From positions 66,674-130,673 of the forward strand of contig NZ_QKZV01000005.1 of NCBI RefSeq assembly GCF_003254115.1: DNA of 64,000 nt, in the 5' to 3' direction. Made by a program: the position numbers and the translations under genes. How positions within the stretch are numbered: the first letter of the stretch is position 1; each line of letters starts with the position of its first letter. This document shows, in pieces, positions 1 to 9,721 of this stretch. The notes under the pieces were generated by a model that saw only the letters and a program-made list of their open reading frames with translations, had not been told where the DNA came from and searched no databases. The DNA is from Hydrotalea sandarakina. GTDB lineage: Bacteria; Bacteroidota; Bacteroidia; Chitinophagales; Chitinophagaceae.

Positions 1-66
1 GCAACCGGATGAGGCCGATGGGAGCACCCGAGCGGTTGAGCTTGTATCAGTTTTTGCCAATCTTTT

Positions 67-92
67 TCCTAGTGATTGGTGTCCCCACCAAC
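67..92 (+). repeat. Dispersed hairpin repeat, copy A
   Basis: The stretch contains CCTAGTG followed by GGTGTCCCCACC, in which GGTG and CACC can pair around a 4-base loop. The same core recurs at 4131, 30841 and 38673, always on the plus strand and always in a non-coding gap. The remaining bases of 1-255 show no gene I can support; the left edge could still hold the end of a gene outside the window. Confidence 0.5.
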
Positions 93-255
93 CACATCGC
101 ATAACCTTCTACAGTAGGCATACTACACAAAGCTATTTACGTTAGTGGCTGTCGAAGTGTTAGGAAACCCTTACCAATTCAACAGCCATACCATACTTTC
201 GCTGAACAGATGTTGATTAAACGATGCTGCCCCGCAAAATAAATGCATCCTACCA

Positions 256-999
256 CTATCCTTTCCAAAACTGATTCAACTTACGCAGGGGTTTGGCATA
301 CAAAGTGTACCATTTGGGCTGTAACCCATTCACTTTCCAGGCCATGACATCTTTACGGTTGGCTTTGAAACGCGCCAACAGGCTTTCATTACTGGCACCG
401 CCTGCCCGCATGTAAACCAAGGTTTGCGGCAAATATCCTAACCGAATACCGTATTTGTGAATGAAGCGCAGCATGAGCTCATAATCGGCTGCCGTACCTA
501 AATCCAGGTTGAACAATCCATATTGTTCATACACTTTTTTGCGCACAAAAAAAGTGGGATGTGGGGGCATCCACCCTTTCAAAAATGCACCGGGGGTATA
601 AGCACCGGCTACCCAATAGCGCTGCACTTTCGCCACATTATCTTTCTGCACATACACCAAATCGCCATATACCGCATCACATTCTGTAGTTTCAAACAAC
701 TGTAACACTTTTTCCAAAACCGTATTCGATGCATAAAAATCATCCGCATTCAAAATACCAATCACCTCTCCCTTTGCACGTTGTATGCCCTTATTCATGG
801 CATCATACATACCCTTATCGGGTTCTGAAATATAAATGGCAGCCGTATTTTGCAATACCCGTGCAGTATCATCGGTTGATTGCCCATCCATGATTAAATG
901 CTCTAACGGCACTACCGTTTGTGCAGCCACCGACTCCACGGTTTGTAAAATGGTAGCTGCATTATTGAAGCTGGGCGTTATAATGGAAATGCTTAGCAT
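256..999 (-). CDS. Family 2 glycosyltransferase (WcaA/WcaE-like)
   Basis: Predicted to transfer a sugar from a nucleotide-sugar donor onto a growing polysaccharide at the cytoplasmic side of the inner membrane. The 247-residue protein is a single GT-A domain: SIITPSFNN forms the first strand (residues 4-12), MDGQSTDDT lies at 37-45 and the metal-binding NADD at 84-87. No membrane segment is visible and the length fits short GT2 enzymes. It is the last gene of the minus-strand polysaccharide run, 8 bases after the acetyltransferase gene, so it is probably co-transcribed. Donor and acceptor sugars cannot be read from the sequence. Confidence 0.9.
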   Translation of the reverse strand: MLSISIITPSFNNAATILQTVESVAAQTVVPLEHLIMDGQSTDDTARVLQNTAAIYISEPDKGMYDAMNKGIQRAKGEVIGILNADDFYASNTVLEKVLQLFETTECDAVYGDLVYVQKDNVAKVQRYWVAGAYTPGAFLKGWMPPHPTFFVRKKVYEQYGLFNLDLGTAADYELMLRFIHKYGIRLGYLPQTLVYMRAGGASNESLLARFKANRKDVMAWKVNGLQPKWYTLYAKPLRKLNQFWKG

Positions 1000-1007
1000 G
1001 TGTTATC

Positions 1008-1562
1008 TTAATCGGTTATCACCCGTTCTTTCATCCATTCAGCCGGATGTCCGCTGTAAATGCCAAAGGGCAATAAATCTTTCGTGGCCACGGAACGAAG
1101 GGTTAATACACTGTGTTCTCCACAGGTAACCCCTCCGGTTACTACAGCCTGTGCACCAATCCATACTCCGTTATGCAGGGTAATGGGCTGTACCATCAGG
1201 TCGAATGCCACTTTTGTATAATTGTGGTTACCGGTAATCAACAAAGCTTGTTGCGATATGCACACATTGTTGCCAATGCTTACGGTGGTTAAATTATCAA
1301 TCCAGGCTCCTTCGCCAATCCATACCTCGTTACCTATTTTTAAATGCCAGGGATACTTAATATTAACCGATGGTTTAATCACCACATGCTGCCCCACGGT
1401 TGCACCAAAAAGCCGCAATAAGGCTACTTTCAGTCCACTAAAGGGAAATAAAGCCGTTTTAAACACAAGGGCATTGGTATAATACCACAGCAACCTTTTC
1501 AGGACGGTTCCGCCGGGTTTATACCAGCTATTATCATATTGATTCAATTGTACCCGTTGCAT
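1008..1562 (-). CDS. WcaF-like left-handed beta-helix acetyltransferase
   Basis: Probably O-acetylates a sugar of the polysaccharide using acetyl-CoA, as WcaF does in colanic acid synthesis (family knowledge). The protein has repeated hexapeptide turns typical of a left-handed beta-helix (IGNEVWIG, IGNNVCIS, NGVWIGAQAVV) and a probable catalytic histidine in NHNY near residue 113. I start it at the ATG at 1562 (184 residues, beginning MQRVQLNQY), because a longer reading from 1604 would overlap the upstream glycosyltransferase gene, whose stop is at 1571. It sits between a GT4 and a GT2 gene in the same direction. Confidence 0.85.
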   Translation of the reverse strand: MQRVQLNQYDNSWYKPGGTVLKRLLWYYTNALVFKTALFPFSGLKVALLRLFGATVGQHVVIKPSVNIKYPWHLKIGNEVWIGEGAWIDNLTTVSIGNNVCISQQALLITGNHNYTKVAFDLMVQPITLHNGVWIGAQAVVTGGVTCGEHSVLTLRSVATKDLLPFGIYSGHPAEWMKERVITD

Positions 1563-1570
1563 AGTTTTGT

Positions 1571-2728
1571 TTAATCGAATAAAAGCCCGTAATCGTGTTC
1601 CCAATTATTTTGCTCTACTGTCTGCAAAGCTAAGGTATGTGCACCGGCACAAAATGCGGTCCATTCGCTTGTTTCCATCAAAGCCAGTTCATCAATGGCT
1701 TGGGCTATTGGTTGCACTGCATCAATGGGAATATCCCATCCTGCCTGCTGTTCCCGCAAGTTTTGCCAGGGGGTAAATGTACTGATGAGTACCGGACGGG
1801 CAGCACTGAGACTTTCATAAATGGCATGCCCAAAATTTTCTCCTTTGGTTAACAGTACCAACGCATCGTATTGTGCAATGGTAGATTGTACGGCATGGGG
1901 CTGTACACTGCCCTTATAGGCTACCTGAATATGGGCGGGCATTTGCTGCATTTGCTTTTCACATTCCTGCCAATACCGGCTATCTACCACCGGACCATAA
2001 ATATGCAATTGCACCGCTTGCCGACATAAGCGCAAAGCCTGCAATAACAACAGCAAATTTTTCTTTTCCGTAATCAACGACAAATAAATCAGTTGCAAAC
2101 GTCCCGGTAGTTTATGCGACGGCAACCATTGCTGCAATGGCCATTTGGGAATATTGGCCGCAACCACAACTCGGGCATTTTGTCCGGCAAAACGCCGAAT
2201 ATCATCGGCTTCATCGGGTGTAGTGGCATGCCAAACCACGCCTTTACACAAAGCCAGTAATCCCAAACCTTTGAAATAAATTTTCTTGCGCCAGGGCTTT
2301 ACCGCTAATGCACCCGGTTGTAACATACCCCTGGGACAAATAATCATGCGTTCTACGGCTATTTTTTTCTTTTTCCACCACTGTAAAGGCCAAATAAACC
2401 AAGGCATTCCATACATCCCGTTGATGTACACCTCATTCGGTTGCAAGGATTGAATGCACTGTAACATGGCTTTTGGGGTAATACGCCCCGAAGCATACCA
2501 AACCATTACCTGCTTCCCATTCAAGGTAAGGGTTTGCCATTGATTGGTTTGCACCGATGGATACACAGCGGTTTCCCCTAAATCGTGTGCCGAGGTAAAT
2601 ACAGCAAAGCGGTACCGTTGTCCTAAATGCTCCACCAAATGCAGCAGTGATTGCACGGGACCACCGGCTTTATAGCCCGGATAAAAATAGGGGTTAAGGA
2701 TGAGTATGGTTTTTATCGCTGCTTCCAT
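1571..2728 (-). CDS. GT4-type glycosyltransferase
   Basis: A GT-B fold glycosyltransferase, about 385 residues. The N-terminal domain opens with the strand ILILNPYFYPGYKAGGP, which includes the glycine-rich acceptor-side loop, and the C-terminal donor domain carries the EX7E-type signature ENFGHAIYESLSA near residue 296. The start at 2728 (MEAAIKT) is preferred over an upstream ATG at 2749 because the family begins a few residues before the first strand. It is followed after 8 bases by the WcaF-like gene. The donor is likely a nucleotide sugar; its identity is unknown. Confidence 0.87.
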   Translation of the reverse strand: MEAAIKTILILNPYFYPGYKAGGPVQSLLHLVEHLGQRYRFAVFTSAHDLGETAVYPSVQTNQWQTLTLNGKQVMVWYASGRITPKAMLQCIQSLQPNEVYINGMYGMPWFIWPLQWWKKKKIAVERMIICPRGMLQPGALAVKPWRKKIYFKGLGLLALCKGVVWHATTPDEADDIRRFAGQNARVVVAANIPKWPLQQWLPSHKLPGRLQLIYLSLITEKKNLLLLLQALRLCRQAVQLHIYGPVVDSRYWQECEKQMQQMPAHIQVAYKGSVQPHAVQSTIAQYDALVLLTKGENFGHAIYESLSAARPVLISTFTPWQNLREQQAGWDIPIDAVQPIAQAIDELALMETSEWTAFCAGAHTLALQTVEQNNWEHDYGLLFD

Positions 2729-2776
2729 TGCATACAAAACTACAGGCAAGTATTCACTGAATTGTCTTCCATATGT

Positions 2777-3910
2777 TTATTCCTCCAAAGGCAATATTTC
2801 ATCCCCCGCCAATAACTGTTGCAAACGCATTTTATAAGCCTTAAAACTAAAATGCTTCCATACTTCCTGCTGCAATAATTCGCCTTTCATAAAGGGTGGC
2901 TGCAATATTGTTTGTTGCAAAGCTTGTAAAATAGCTGCCGGGTCAGTGGGGTCAACAAGGGTTCCCAAACGCCCATTCAACAAAGCATCGCGACTGCCGT
3001 CTTTATTCCCGGCAATGACCGGTAAGCCGCAAGCCATGGCCTCAATGAACACAATACCAAAACCCTCTTTCTGACTGGGCATGATGAATACATCGGCCAT
3101 TAAATAATGTTGTTGCAATAAGGCATCGGGTACAAAACCCAATAAAAATACGTGTTGTTGCAGTTGCAGGGTTTCTATCAGTTGTTGCATTCGCCTGGCT
3201 TCGGCCGCATCGGCTTTGCCTATGATGTAATAGCGGATATGGGGATTCATTTGCAATAAGGAAGGCATCAAACGCACCACGGTATCATAGCCTTTGTATT
3301 TTTCAGACGATTGCAAACGGGTTACCGTTAGTAATACTTTTGTTTCGGGAGTCATTTGGTAATGCCTTAACAAATCGGCCGGTTTGGCACAAAGTGCCGG
3401 AAGCGTAAAATATGCATCTAAGGTATTGGGAAATAAACGGCATTGCTCGGGTTGTAAAAACGCATGGTGTCGCAATAACTGTTCACGGGTATAATGACTG
3501 ACACAATAAATGCTGTTTAACTTTGTCAATAATGATTTTTTCATGCCTTTTTGGGGTTGCCATACTTCAATGCCATGGGCAATGAGGATGATTTGCACTT
3601 TCGGGAAAAAAGCTTTGATAAGCACCCCCACAACCGCTAAATTAATATGCCCCAATATGATGGTGCGAAAACAAGAGGCTTCTATTAAGGTATTCCCTAC
3701 AAATTGTAAACGCTTACCGCCAAATCCCTTAAATCGTCCTTTGGGGAAATAACGGCGGTCCGTTTCCGTATCATACATGGAATAGGCCTCTGCCTGAATT
3801 ACCCCATCCACACTCAATTCATGCAGGGCTTTCATGAAGTTGCGGTTGAATTTTTCAATACCGCCGGTAAAGGAAAAAGCTTTGAGATACAGAAATAATA
3901 CTTTATGCAT
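2777..3910 (-). CDS. GT4-type glycosyltransferase
   Basis: GT-B glycosyltransferase of 377 residues. It has the glycine-rich loop FTGGIEKFN near the N-terminus (acceptor side) and the donor-site signature EGFGIVFIEAMACG near residue 283, both clear. It lies 48 bases upstream of the next GT4 gene in the same direction, and a 428-base gap separates it from asnB, so transcription may restart or weaken here. Specificity cannot be predicted from the sequence. Confidence 0.9.
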   Translation of the reverse strand: MHKVLFLYLKAFSFTGGIEKFNRNFMKALHELSVDGVIQAEAYSMYDTETDRRYFPKGRFKGFGGKRLQFVGNTLIEASCFRTIILGHINLAVVGVLIKAFFPKVQIILIAHGIEVWQPQKGMKKSLLTKLNSIYCVSHYTREQLLRHHAFLQPEQCRLFPNTLDAYFTLPALCAKPADLLRHYQMTPETKVLLTVTRLQSSEKYKGYDTVVRLMPSLLQMNPHIRYYIIGKADAAEARRMQQLIETLQLQQHVFLLGFVPDALLQQHYLMADVFIMPSQKEGFGIVFIEAMACGLPVIAGNKDGSRDALLNGRLGTLVDPTDPAAILQALQQTILQPPFMKGELLQQEVWKHFSFKAYKMRLQQLLAGDEILPLEE

Positions 3911-4338
3911 GAGGGGTATGGATAATCTGCTGAACCTATGAATGTGTTATTGACGCAGTTTTAGTGAACATTGGTTTTAAAAATGGGATAAAGGTATGTA
4001 ATGGAAGGGAAGTTTACTTTTCGAGCAAGCCAGAAACGGCAGGAAAATGTTTTCACCGGTGCTTGGTACACACACGCACAACAGCCTCATTCCTTCCGTT
4101 CCGGTGAATGCCCCTCTAACCAATCCTTTCCCTGGTGGCGGGTGTCCCCTCCCGCCATGTTTCCCGGATTCTGCCTCATTTCAGTTGATACAACGGCACC
4201 ATTTGTATGTTTTTTTATTCAATCAACCTATCGGCCAATAGGGTTGGAAATACCATCGGGACGGCTACTGTCATTGGCAGGAATCTTCTTAAGCCATGCA
4301 GCTGCTGCACAGCAACCATCCACGCTTTGTTATGCACT
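3911..4338. other. Non-coding gap with a hairpin repeat
   Basis: This 428-base gap sits between asnB and a GT4 gene, both on the minus strand. It has short open frames but none with a recognisable protein. The only structured element is copy B of the dispersed hairpin repeat (4131-4157). No TAnnTTTG promoter for the downstream GT4 gene was seen. Confidence 0.5.
4131..4157 (+). repeat. Dispersed hairpin repeat, copy B
   Basis: Reads CCTGGTGGCGGGTGTCCCC and then TCCCGCC. Here TGGCGGG and CCCGCCA can form a 7-bp stem with an 8-base loop. Compared with copies C and D, bases on both sides of the loop have changed together, which suggests that pairing is kept. Confidence 0.5.
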
Positions 4339-6123
4339 TTAAAAGGCTGATGCCATCACAGAGGGACCGGCTAAAAAATAAGCCCAAAAATGGCTCCAGT
4401 GCAGCCGATGCCGCAATAACTGTTGCTGCATGGCTTTCAGTGTTGTATCATTATAATGCAGGGCCATTTGTGCCATCCAGTCACCGAATGGGAACACAAA
4501 CCCTTGCTTGGGCCTATCCCAAATGGCTTGCGGTAATACATCCTTAAACGCATCAATCAACAAGGCTTTGCTTTGTTGCCGGCTATACCTAATCTCCGGA
4601 GCAATACCATACACTAAATCCATTAATGGCTTGTCTAAAAAAGGCACCCGCACTTCTACACTATGCCACATACTCATATAATCGGTGTCTTTCAACAACT
4701 GATTTTGCATGTACCAATTGGTTTCCGCATAACTCACTTTTTCCCCATCATCTAAATATTGGGTGAAAGGCGGCACGGTAAAGCGATGAATACAATCAAT
4801 CACTTCTTTTTCGGTACAATCTAATAACTGCGCCACCTGTGCGGGAATAAAAAAACCGCGGTTAAACAAATAATACCCCAATACCGACTTAAACTGCAAA
4901 AAAGCAAATCGCTTAAACTTTCCCTTACCCAACAGTCCGGTTAAGGCCAACATCCATTTGGGAGTATGCAAAGCAGCATCCATCATATTGCTGCGATGAA
5001 AAGAGGGGTAACCGCCAAATAATTCATCGGCACCAATGCCACTTAATACGGCCGTTAACCCATATTCTTTGGCTTTTTTACTAATGAAATAGGAATTAAT
5101 GCCATCGGTACTGGGTTGGTCCATCGCCTGCAAAATATCGGGCAGACTTTCCTGAAAATCATTTTGGCTAATGACAAACGACCGGTGATGGGCACCTGTT
5201 TTTTGTATGATGATATCCTGGTATTGCTTTTCAGAAAAAGCGGTTTCATCAAATACAATGGAAAGGGTTTTCAAACGGTGATGCAATACCGGTTGAGCCA
5301 ACAAGGTTAATATGCTGGAATCAATGCCGCCGCTTAAAAATAACCCCACGGGTGCATCGGCCACTAAATGCCGCTCCACTGCCCGGGTTAAGGCACTGCG
5401 TACTTCCGCTACGGCAGCTTCGCGGTTGTATTGGGTATATAAATAATAGCGGGTGTGGTAGCGTTGCAGGATTTGTGTAGCCGAAGGCCAATGATAGGTT
5501 AAATAACTACCTTTCGCCAAGGGTATTACGTTGGTTAAGGTAGTTACCGGCTCGGGCAGGTGGCCGTACAATAAAAAATATTTGCGCCAATCGGCATTTT
5601 CCGGCCATTGGGGTTGCAAGGCTTTGAAGGCCCTGATTTCAGAGGCAAATACCAGTTGCTCGTCCGAAATGCTGTAATACAGCGGTTTTATCCCGGCATG
5701 GTCGCGCACCAATACCAGGTTTTGGGTATTGAAATCAACAACAGCCAGGGCAAACATGCCTTCCAATTTTGCCCAACAATCGTTCCCCCAGGCTTGGTAG
5801 GCATAAAGAATCACTTCCGTATCGGTACCGGTATGAAAGGCATATCCCATGGTTTGTAAGGTGGTACGCAGTTCCCGGAAATTATATATTTCGCCATTGA
5901 ACACCAATACCAGTTTACCATCGGTGCTGAACATGGGCTGATGGCCGGCCGGAGACAAATCTAATAAGGATAAGCGCCGATGCCCCAAAGCCATATGATG
6001 GGTATTGTTCACATAAATACCGGCATCGTCAGGCCCACCCCGTTGCATGGCATCCCGCATGCGCATGATATCGGCCTCCGAGGGCGTTTGATAACGATGT
6101 ACGATTCCGGCAATGCGACACAT
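4339..6123 (-). CDS. asnB: Asparagine synthase (glutamine-hydrolysing), polysaccharide-locus type
   Basis: Class II glutamine amidotransferase joined to an ATP-dependent synthetase domain, 594 residues. Cys2 right after the initiator Met is the nucleophile of the glutaminase domain, RGGPDD (28-33) and GHRRLS mark that domain, and SGGIDSS (264-270) is the ATP-pyrophosphate loop of the synthetase half. Members outside amino-acid metabolism are common in capsule and O-antigen loci, where they probably amidate uronic acids or other precursors (family knowledge). Its place between GT4 genes favours such a role here, but true asparagine synthesis is not excluded. The start is fixed by the Met-Cys requirement. 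Confidence 0.93.
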   Translation of the reverse strand: MCRIAGIVHRYQTPSEADIMRMRDAMQRGGPDDAGIYVNNTHHMALGHRRLSLLDLSPAGHQPMFSTDGKLVLVFNGEIYNFRELRTTLQTMGYAFHTGTDTEVILYAYQAWGNDCWAKLEGMFALAVVDFNTQNLVLVRDHAGIKPLYYSISDEQLVFASEIRAFKALQPQWPENADWRKYFLLYGHLPEPVTTLTNVIPLAKGSYLTYHWPSATQILQRYHTRYYLYTQYNREAAVAEVRSALTRAVERHLVADAPVGLFLSGGIDSSILTLLAQPVLHHRLKTLSIVFDETAFSEKQYQDIIIQKTGAHHRSFVISQNDFQESLPDILQAMDQPSTDGINSYFISKKAKEYGLTAVLSGIGADELFGGYPSFHRSNMMDAALHTPKWMLALTGLLGKGKFKRFAFLQFKSVLGYYLFNRGFFIPAQVAQLLDCTEKEVIDCIHRFTVPPFTQYLDDGEKVSYAETNWYMQNQLLKDTDYMSMWHSVEVRVPFLDKPLMDLVYGIAPEIRYSRQQSKALLIDAFKDVLPQAIWDRPKQGFVFPFGDWMAQMALHYNDTTLKAMQQQLLRHRLHWSHFWAYFLAGPSVMASAF

Positions 6124-6200
6124 AGGGTTGACAGGGTTTGAAATGAATAGGAATGATTAAAAATAGTTATTTGTACTTAAAATAGAGCATTCCTAATCCA

Positions 6201-7349
6201 TTAATTTTTTGTTATACAACCCTCTATGGAGGAAGCAATATTCGTGAAAGAAAAATGGGCAATTTTTTGTTGAGAAGAATGCCCCATATTTTTAGCAAGT
6301 TCTCGATTATTCAATTTTCGTAATACCTCCACTAAAGCGGGTTGATTACCATGAGGAAAAATCCATCCATTCTTTCCGGGTTCAACTAAGTCAATGGCGC
6401 ATCCCACTTTATCACTTACAATAATGGGTTTACCACAAGCCATGGCTTCATTTACAGCCAGACCCCATGTTTCTCCCGGACCATCTGAGGGTAATACAAA
6501 TACATCAGAAGCATGGTAAAATAGGGGTAATTTCGATTGATTTTGAAATGGCAGAAAATGAATATTCGAAGCATTACCTGCTAATTGCTTCAATGACGTT
6601 TCAAGCACACCATTCCCTACCATTAGCAAATGAGCATTTTTTAAAGCTGCTTCAAGAAATGCACTTATCAGTAATGCAGGATTTTTTTTAGGCTCAAATT
6701 TTCCGGCAAACAAAACCAACATTGCATCGCTTGGAATTTGCAAACTAATACGCAAAGCCCTTACTTCATCATCATTAACGCTGTTAGCAAATCTTTCATT
6801 ATCTACGGCGTGAGGTGCCACTATAATTTGAGCATCATTTAATCCGCACCATTTAAAGTATGCAGCACTATTCTTCCCTGCCGCCAACGCTATATCTACG
6901 TGATGATATACCCATCGAAGAAAAAATCGGCGTAACAATTTTTTATAACCTGGCAATGAATCTAATAAAGTAGAATCACCTCGAAATAAAACAGGCAATT
7001 TTCCTTTAAAATAACGCATCACCTTAAGGTGGCTATAATAATTCCATCCAAACACACAAATGGCATCGGGTTGCCAAGCTTCGATGGCCGGTATTAAATC
7101 GGAATTAACAATAGAAAAAAATTGTCCCGGTAACTTGCCGCCAGAATTTTTAAGAAAAGTATATTCATAGCCCTCCAACAAAGGAATATCCCAAGCAATT
7201 GTTTTAGCAAAACCCTCATCAAAATATTGTTCAAATTTTCCTTTGGTATAAAATACTTTTATAGCAATACGTTGTCTTTCATTGATATGTTGAAACAACG
7301 GTGCATAATATTGTATAGGATGCGTTATAATAAATGCTAATTTTTTCAA
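6201..7349 (-). CDS. GT4-type glycosyltransferase
   Basis: GT-B glycosyltransferase of about 382 residues. The first strand LAFIITHPIQYYAPLF is typical of a GT4 subgroup of surface-polysaccharide loci, and the donor signature ETWGLAVNEAMACGKP lies near residue 291. I start it at a TTG (7349) that overlaps the TGA stop of the upstream gene as TTGA, because the family begins directly at this strand. An ATG at 7382 would add eleven residues and overlap the upstream gene by 37 bases. The overlap implies translational coupling with the preceding GT4 gene. Confidence 0.88.
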   Translation of the reverse strand: MKKLAFIITHPIQYYAPLFQHINERQRIAIKVFYTKGKFEQYFDEGFAKTIAWDIPLLEGYEYTFLKNSGGKLPGQFFSIVNSDLIPAIEAWQPDAICVFGWNYYSHLKVMRYFKGKLPVLFRGDSTLLDSLPGYKKLLRRFFLRWVYHHVDIALAAGKNSAAYFKWCGLNDAQIIVAPHAVDNERFANSVNDDEVRALRISLQIPSDAMLVLFAGKFEPKKNPALLISAFLEAALKNAHLLMVGNGVLETSLKQLAGNASNIHFLPFQNQSKLPLFYHASDVFVLPSDGPGETWGLAVNEAMACGKPIIVSDKVGCAIDLVEPGKNGWIFPHGNQPALVEVLRKLNNRELAKNMGHSSQQKIAHFSFTNIASSIEGCITKN

Positions 7350-8578
7350 GGGGATACAATTTTTTGAATGAAAGTTGCCCAAGCATTACCATATCTATCC
7401 CAGGTGAATGTATGGGCTTTTTTTACTGCAGCTTTTCCCATTTCGGCCAGTTTATTCCTATCTTCCAGCAAATTAAGAATCGCCTGTTTACAGGCAGCTG
7501 CATTGCCAATGGGAATGATAAAACCTTCTTTTCCTTCTTCAATAATATCCGGTCCTGCTGTAGCAGGTGTGGTTATGATTGGCAAACCACATGCCATGGC
7601 TTCTAATAAAACCAATCCAAAACCCTCAAAATAACTGGGAAATACAAATACATCGTGTGCTTGCATAATAGTAGGCAATTCGCTATGCGGTACTTTACCT
7701 TTAATTGTTACATTGGGCAAATTAGCGGATTCTATTAATTGAATGACCTGTGGAATTACAGGGCCCACCAAAGTTAAAGTAACAGGCAGTTCTTGCAATT
7801 GTTTCATTACATCCAATAAAACAGGAATACCTTTTCGTGCATCAATAGTTCCGGTAAATAATAAACGCAAAGGACCATCCGTTAAGTAATTTTTTTTTGA
7901 AGTAAACTGTTCAAGGTTCACCCCATAAGGTATAACCGTTATTTTTTCTTCCGGAACGCCATGGGCTAATAATGTTTGTTTCGTAAAACTACTTGCTACA
8001 ACAATATAATCGGCTGTTCTTTGTTCTTCCTCTTCAATGGCTAAATGTGCCTCAGTTTTATGTTCTATCCGAACGGACCAGTCAGGGTAATCAAGAGCTA
8101 ATTGTTTAAAAATAGCTTCTTTAGACAATGAATGCGCAATGCTTACATCCAATACAAACTTTTTTCCAAATTGATGCGTACGTTGAATTAAAATATTAGA
8201 CGCCGTATCAAACCCTATCACAACATCTGCCTCCTTTAGTAATTGCGGAGAAAGACGTTGCTGAAAAATGGCGTTACGTTCAAACCAAATGGCATCTGTA
8301 TATGCAGCCTGTTTACTTTTCCGAACATATTTCCACTCTAACCAGGGGTATAAACGAATTTTTTGTTGGGGCAATTCCTGAATAATTCTGTTACTGATTT
8401 TTCTTTGCATCCTTCCGGGCAAACAACGAAACAAATGATAGTAATAACTTTTGCTGCTTATTGCAATACCCGTAACAAAATAAGATAACAACCCTTTTTT
8501 ATATAACTGCACTGCCAAACGATGGGCATATTGTGTTCCCGGATGCGTAAGCAATATATGAGGCTTCGTAGGTTGCAT
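7346..8578 (-). CDS. GT4-type glycosyltransferase
   Basis: GT-B glycosyltransferase, 410 residues. It opens with ILLTHPGTQYAHRLA, and the donor domain has LLFTGTIDARKG followed by EGFGLVLLEAMACGLPI. These motifs are intact, so the enzyme is likely active. It follows the 8582-9580 gene after 3 bases and its stop overlaps the start of the next gene, so three GT4 genes form one tightly coupled block. The order of sugar additions is unknown. Confidence 0.9.
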   Translation of the reverse strand: MQPTKPHILLTHPGTQYAHRLAVQLYKKGLLSYFVTGIAISSKSYYYHLFRCLPGRMQRKISNRIIQELPQQKIRLYPWLEWKYVRKSKQAAYTDAIWFERNAIFQQRLSPQLLKEADVVIGFDTASNILIQRTHQFGKKFVLDVSIAHSLSKEAIFKQLALDYPDWSVRIEHKTEAHLAIEEEEQRTADYIVVASSFTKQTLLAHGVPEEKITVIPYGVNLEQFTSKKNYLTDGPLRLLFTGTIDARKGIPVLLDVMKQLQELPVTLTLVGPVIPQVIQLIESANLPNVTIKGKVPHSELPTIMQAHDVFVFPSYFEGFGLVLLEAMACGLPIITTPATAGPDIIEEGKEGFIIPIGNAAACKQAILNLLEDRNKLAEMGKAAVKKAHTFTWDRYGNAWATFIQKIVSP

Positions 8579-8581
8579 AGT

Positions 8582-9580
8582 TTAATTGAATAAATTCCAT
8601 TGTTTACATTGTGCTAAATAAGCATTTGCTATGGCTTCAGGGGTGTGTTGTTGCAAATAAGTTTGTATGGCATCAAATTTATCGTGAAATTGGGGATAGT
8701 CAGCAACTGCTTGCTTCATAGCCATAATCAGCTCTTCTATATTTCCATTTTTAAAATAATATCCAAAAGAACCTACAGCTTCCGGCAAACCACCACCGTT
8801 AGAAGCCACTACCCCGCAACCACAGGCCAATGCCTCTAAGGCCACAATGCCAAAAGGCTCGGGCCAGCGGGAAGGAATCACGGCTATTTTAGCACTGTTG
8901 TATGCAGCTACCAATGCTTCACCGCGCAATACTCCGGCCCAGGTAACCGCATCTCCCATACCGGCGGAGGCTACCCTTGCCTGTTGTGTGGCCCGCTCGG
9001 GTCCATCGCCGACCAATAACAAACGACTTTCCGGCCGAATTTGGCGGTATTGCAAAAAGGCAGCTATCAACACATCCAATCCTTTATCGGATACCATACG
9101 CCCGGTAAAAATGAAATCATAGGGCCGTTCTCCCGTATTGGTTTTGGTAAAAATGGGCTGATAACTATTAGGTATTACAACCGATTTGCCGGGCAGTGTT
9201 TGAGCCACATAAGCACTGCAACAGATATTGTGGGCAAACAGTGTGAGTAATCTTTTGGCAATGCCGGTCCAATGATATGACAAATAAGTCAAATGATGTA
9301 TTACCACCCATTTGCGCCGGAACCGCAAACCCGTGCGAAATGTTTTTAAACTAATATTGGCTTCTACATACAAATCCGCTTTCCGCAACAGTTGTCGAAC
9401 CCTGCTTTCCGGGGGATTGCGCAGCACTGCATAGGGTTGCGCTTCCGCTTCCTCGGGCACTGCCGTAATTACCGTAACGGTATGGCCTTGCCTTGCCCAA
9501 GCCAATGCCAATTGGTGCATCATGTTTTCTAAACCACCCACTTTGGGTAAAAAAGTAAGAGAACGAATCACAATACGCAT
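8582..9580 (-). CDS. GT4-type glycosyltransferase
   Basis: GT-B glycosyltransferase of 332 residues, slightly short for the family. The N-terminal loop FLPKVGGLENM, the donor-domain start FTGRMVSDKGLD and the signature EPFGIVALEALACGCGV are all present. It is the first of three coupled GT4 genes (8582 to 6201). A 141-base gap without visible promoter separates it from the polymerase/ligase gene. Confidence 0.9.
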   Translation of the reverse strand: MRIVIRSLTFLPKVGGLENMMHQLALAWARQGHTVTVITAVPEEAEAQPYAVLRNPPESRVRQLLRKADLYVEANISLKTFRTGLRFRRKWVVIHHLTYLSYHWTGIAKRLLTLFAHNICCSAYVAQTLPGKSVVIPNSYQPIFTKTNTGERPYDFIFTGRMVSDKGLDVLIAAFLQYRQIRPESRLLLVGDGPERATQQARVASAGMGDAVTWAGVLRGEALVAAYNSAKIAVIPSRWPEPFGIVALEALACGCGVVASNGGGLPEAVGSFGYYFKNGNIEELIMAMKQAVADYPQFHDKFDAIQTYLQQHTPEAIANAYLAQCKQWNLFN

Positions 9581-9721
9581 GTAGAATGCAATCAGTTAGT
9601 GTAAAAAAGTGAATGTATGAAGGCGGCGACTGTCATTCCCGCTTTACCTTTTGTAACTGCAGGCAAAAGCATGCATCGGCGGTTGAGTTACATCTCTTAA
9701 AATGCTGTAATACCCAACCTG

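Noticed and set aside
4001-4342. Open frame of about 113 codons in the gap before asnB
   Set aside because: Random-looking composition, overlaps the end of asnB on the other strand and includes a hairpin repeat.
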